Source of the DNA: Pseudomonadota bacterium
GTDB lineage: Bacteria; Pseudomonadota; Alphaproteobacteria; Rhizobiales; Tepidamorphaceae
Length of the DNA stretch: 7,593 nt
Assembly: GCA_023435545.1 (NCBI GenBank)
Contig: JAEYRQ010000568.1
Location: forward strand, 1 to 7,593
Direction: 5' to 3'
Part shown: piece by piece, positions 6,280 through 7,593 of the stretch
How the letters are laid out: the number at the start of each line of letters is the position of its first letter
Numbering within the stretch: position 1 is the stretch's first letter
Program-made: the position numbers and the translations under genes
The notes under the pieces: model-generated
Database searches by the model: none
What the model saw: the letters and a program-made list of their open reading frames with translations, nothing else
What the model was told of the DNA's origin: nothing

Positions 6280-6309
6280 ATGACAGCACGGCGACAGCTG
6301 TCATACACT
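6280..6309 (+). promoter_or_regulatory. Candidate promoter for the substrate-binding protein gene
   Basis: ATGACA (6280-6285, five of six matches to TTGACA) and TACACT (6304-6309, four of six to TATAAT) are 18 bases apart. A start near 6316 would give a leader of about 100 bases. The inverted repeat TGACAGC/GCTGTCA (6281-6303) overlaps the -35 element and spacer. Confidence 0.4.
6281..6303. repeat. Inverted repeat, possible operator
   Basis: TGACAGC (6281-6287) and GCTGTCA (6297-6303) form a perfect 7-base inverted repeat around 9 bases. The right side contains its own perfect 10-base palindrome GACAGCTGTC (6293-6302), so GACAGC also occurs twice in direct orientation. It lies between the two divergent genes and overlaps both candidate promoters, as a repressor or activator site would. 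The regulator family is not identifiable. Confidence 0.45.
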
Positions 6310-6324
6310 TGTCAAGGCGTGCTG
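6284..6324. repeat. Outer inverted repeat framing the divergent promoters
   Basis: CAGCACG (6284-6290) and CGTGCTG (6318-6324) are perfect inverted copies centred on base 6304. The odd palindrome CTTGTCAAG (6308-6316) lies inside. The centre coincides with the overlap of the two candidate -10 elements. Confidence 0.4.
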
Positions 6325-6328
6325 CTAA
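6300..6328 (-). promoter_or_regulatory. Candidate promoter for the sulfatase-type gene
   Basis: On the minus strand TTAGCA (6328-6323) and TATGAC (6305-6300) are 17 bases apart, each four of six to consensus. A start near 6293 gives a leader of about 60 bases. A perfect TTGACA also occurs on this strand (6315-6310), but no acceptable -10 follows it at 16-18 bases. Confidence 0.3.
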
Positions 6329-6357
6329 CGCCGGGGCCGACGCGGGGCTGAAGCCTT

Positions 6358-6400
6358 CGGGACACCCCACGTGCGGGACAAACCCCGTATCGGCCGTATC
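6358..6400. repeat. Short direct repeats in the leader of the binding-protein gene
   Basis: CGGGACA occurs at 6358-6364 and 6374-6380 (16 bases apart), with the palindrome CACGTG (6368-6373) between them. CCGTATC then occurs at 6385-6391 and 6394-6400 (9 bases apart). They sit 12-55 bases upstream of the start codon, in what should be the untranslated leader. They may be chance in GC-rich DNA. Confidence 0.3.
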
Positions 6401-6417
6401 AATCGGGAGGCATGAAG

Positions 6418-7551
6418 ATGACCAGACTTACCCGCCGTTCGATGCTGAAGGCGACTGCCGCCACCGGAGCCGTGCTCGCCGCCCCGGCGATCCTGCGCGC
6501 CTCCGACGCGCTGGCCTCGTCCGGCACCGTGAATGTCTTCGCCTGGGGCGACTACGTTCAGGACAACATCAAGGAAGCCTTCGAGAAGGCAACCGGCATC
6601 ACCATGAACCTCTCGACCTATGGCTCCAATGACGAGGCCGAGAACAAGCTGCGGGCTGCCGGCGGCAAGGGCTTCGACGTGGTGTTTCCGTCGGTCGACA
6701 CCGGCCCGAACTACTACAAGGACAACCTCCTCGCCGAGATCGACGAGAATAAGTTCGAGGCGAACCGGGTCATCCCCTCGATCTACCGCGCCTCGATCAA
6801 TCTCGGCGCCACCAACCGCGGCAAGCGCTATCTGGTGCCGTGCGACTGGGGCACCGAGGCGATCACCTGGAACAACGAGGTTCTGCCGATCGAGTCCGCT
6901 GCTCTGTCCTACGGCGACCTGTGGCGCGAGGACATGGCTGGCAAGGTGGCCGTCCGGCAGAAGTCGGTGCTGGTGTCGCTGGCGATCTATCTGGATGCCA
7001 CCGGCGAGGTGAAGTCCGATCGGGCGATGGACCTCTACAAGTCGGCCGACGAGTGCAAGCGCGTCTTCGAGGCGGTGACCGACTGGGCCATCAAGCACAA
7101 GAAGAACATCGGCGCCTTCTGGAACAACGCCACCGAGGCGACCGCCGCCTTCACCGACGCGGGCTGCGTCATCGGCCAGACCTGGGACACCACCGGCCTG
7201 CTGCTCAATCGCGACAACAGCCCGAAGTGGCAGTACTCGATGCCGAAGGAGGGCGGCCTCGCCTGGCTCGACACCATGGCGATCCCCTCCGGCGCCGAGA
7301 ACGTCGACCAGGCCTATGCCTTCATCAACTTCATGGTCAGCCCCGAAGCCGGCGGCATGTTCGCCAACAACACCGGCTACAACTCCGCGGCCGTGGGCTC
7401 CGAGAACTTTCTCAACGAGGAGCAGAAGAAGGGCTTCGCCATGGCCTATCCGACCCAGGCGGCGATCGACGACCTGTGGTGGTGGCCGGCGCAGACCGAC
7501 TTCTTCGCTTCGCTGCGCTCGGAATATTCCGAGATGCTGACCAACGCCTGA
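6418..7551 (+). CDS. PotD/PotF-like polyamine-type ABC substrate-binding protein, Tat-exported
   Basis: A 377-residue periplasmic binding protein of an ABC importer. The N-terminus carries a twin-arginine signal TRRSMLK (5-11), a hydrophobic stretch and a likely cleavage after ALA (31-33), so it is exported folded. The mature part has the family layout: VNVFAWGDYVQDNIKEAFEK (38-57), FDVVFPSVD (86-94), YLVPCDWGTEAITWN (138-152), GQTWDTTGLLL (253-263), GLAWLDTMAIP (280-290) and AYAFINFMVSPE (299-310). W43, Y46, W283 and D285 align with residues I recall contacting polyamine in PotD (W34, Y37, W255, D257), which favours a cationic or zwitterionic amine ligand. The mature protein keeps three cysteines. 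GGGAGG at 6405-6410 touches an ATG at 6412 too closely and is seven bases from the ATG at 6418, so the second is preferred. No permease or ATPase gene is in the window; they probably follow. It is divergent from the sulfatase-type gene. Confidence 0.92.
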   Translation: MTRLTRRSMLKATAATGAVLAAPAILRASDALASSGTVNVFAWGDYVQDNIKEAFEKATGITMNLSTYGSNDEAENKLRAAGGKGFDVVFPSVDTGPNYYKDNLLAEIDENKFEANRVIPSIYRASINLGATNRGKRYLVPCDWGTEAITWNNEVLPIESAALSYGDLWREDMAGKVAVRQKSVLVSLAIYLDATGEVKSDRAMDLYKSADECKRVFEAVTDWAIKHKKNIGAFWNNATEATAAFTDAGCVIGQTWDTTGLLLNRDNSPKWQYSMPKEGGLAWLDTMAIPSGAENVDQAYAFINFMVSPEAGGMFANNTGYNSAAVGSENFLNEEQKKGFAMAYPTQAAIDDLWWWPAQTDFFASLRSEYSEMLTNA

Positions 7552-7593
7552 TCCGGATCGGGAAGCCGCCGGGCCCCCGCGCCGCGGCCCCGG
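7552..7593 (+). other. Start of the spacer after the binding-protein gene
   Basis: These 42 bases are almost entirely G and C and contain partly complementary runs (CCGGGCC near 7570-7576, GGCCCCGG at the very end). They may be the beginning of a stem-loop of the kind often found between a binding-protein gene and its permease gene. The window ends before this can be judged, and no gene start is visible. Confidence 0.25.

Noticed and set aside
6325..7098. 257-codon open frame on the minus strand
   Set aside because: It is antisense to the substrate-binding protein gene and has no recognisable motif.

Overview
The window is a dense, GC-rich stretch of bacterial chromosome. Codon use, gene families and the short host-attachment protein point to an alphaproteobacterium, perhaps a Rhodospirillales- or Rhizobiales-type lineage; the order is a guess. 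There are eight protein genes, no RNA genes, no mobile elements, no CRISPR and no gene-free stretch above 300 bases. It reads as ordinary housekeeping and accessory-metabolism chromosome. I did not find a clearly new defence or mobile system.

Left part (1-2962), all on the minus strand, in transcription order: a 65-residue charged small protein with a DSFPASDPP core, an FAD-dependent acyl-CoA dehydrogenase, a host-attachment family protein and a two-domain universal stress protein. The last two are 30 bases apart and form a clear operon. A near-perfect Fnr/FixK-type box lies upstream and a GC-hairpin terminator downstream, which suggests an oxygen- or redox-controlled stress unit. The acyl-CoA dehydrogenase has its own candidate promoter and an inverted repeat next to its ribosome binding site.

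Middle (2963-4672): a 178-base divergent spacer, then a plus-strand EamA/DMT-type membrane exporter. It converges on a minus-strand 202-residue protein so closely that the two stop codons overlap. That protein belongs to a family I cannot name, and it carries a segment resembling the second half of the Ada methyltransferase zinc module.

Right part (4673-7593): a cytoplasmic sulfatase-superfamily hydrolase that strongly resembles phosphonate monoester hydrolases (minus strand), divergent from a Tat-exported PotD/PotF-like substrate-binding protein (plus strand). The 180-base spacer between them holds nested inverted repeats and overlapping candidate promoters for the two directions. The pair looks like part of an uptake-and-hydrolysis cassette for a cationic ester-type compound, with the transporter's permease and ATPase genes probably just beyond the right edge. 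That pathway is inference.
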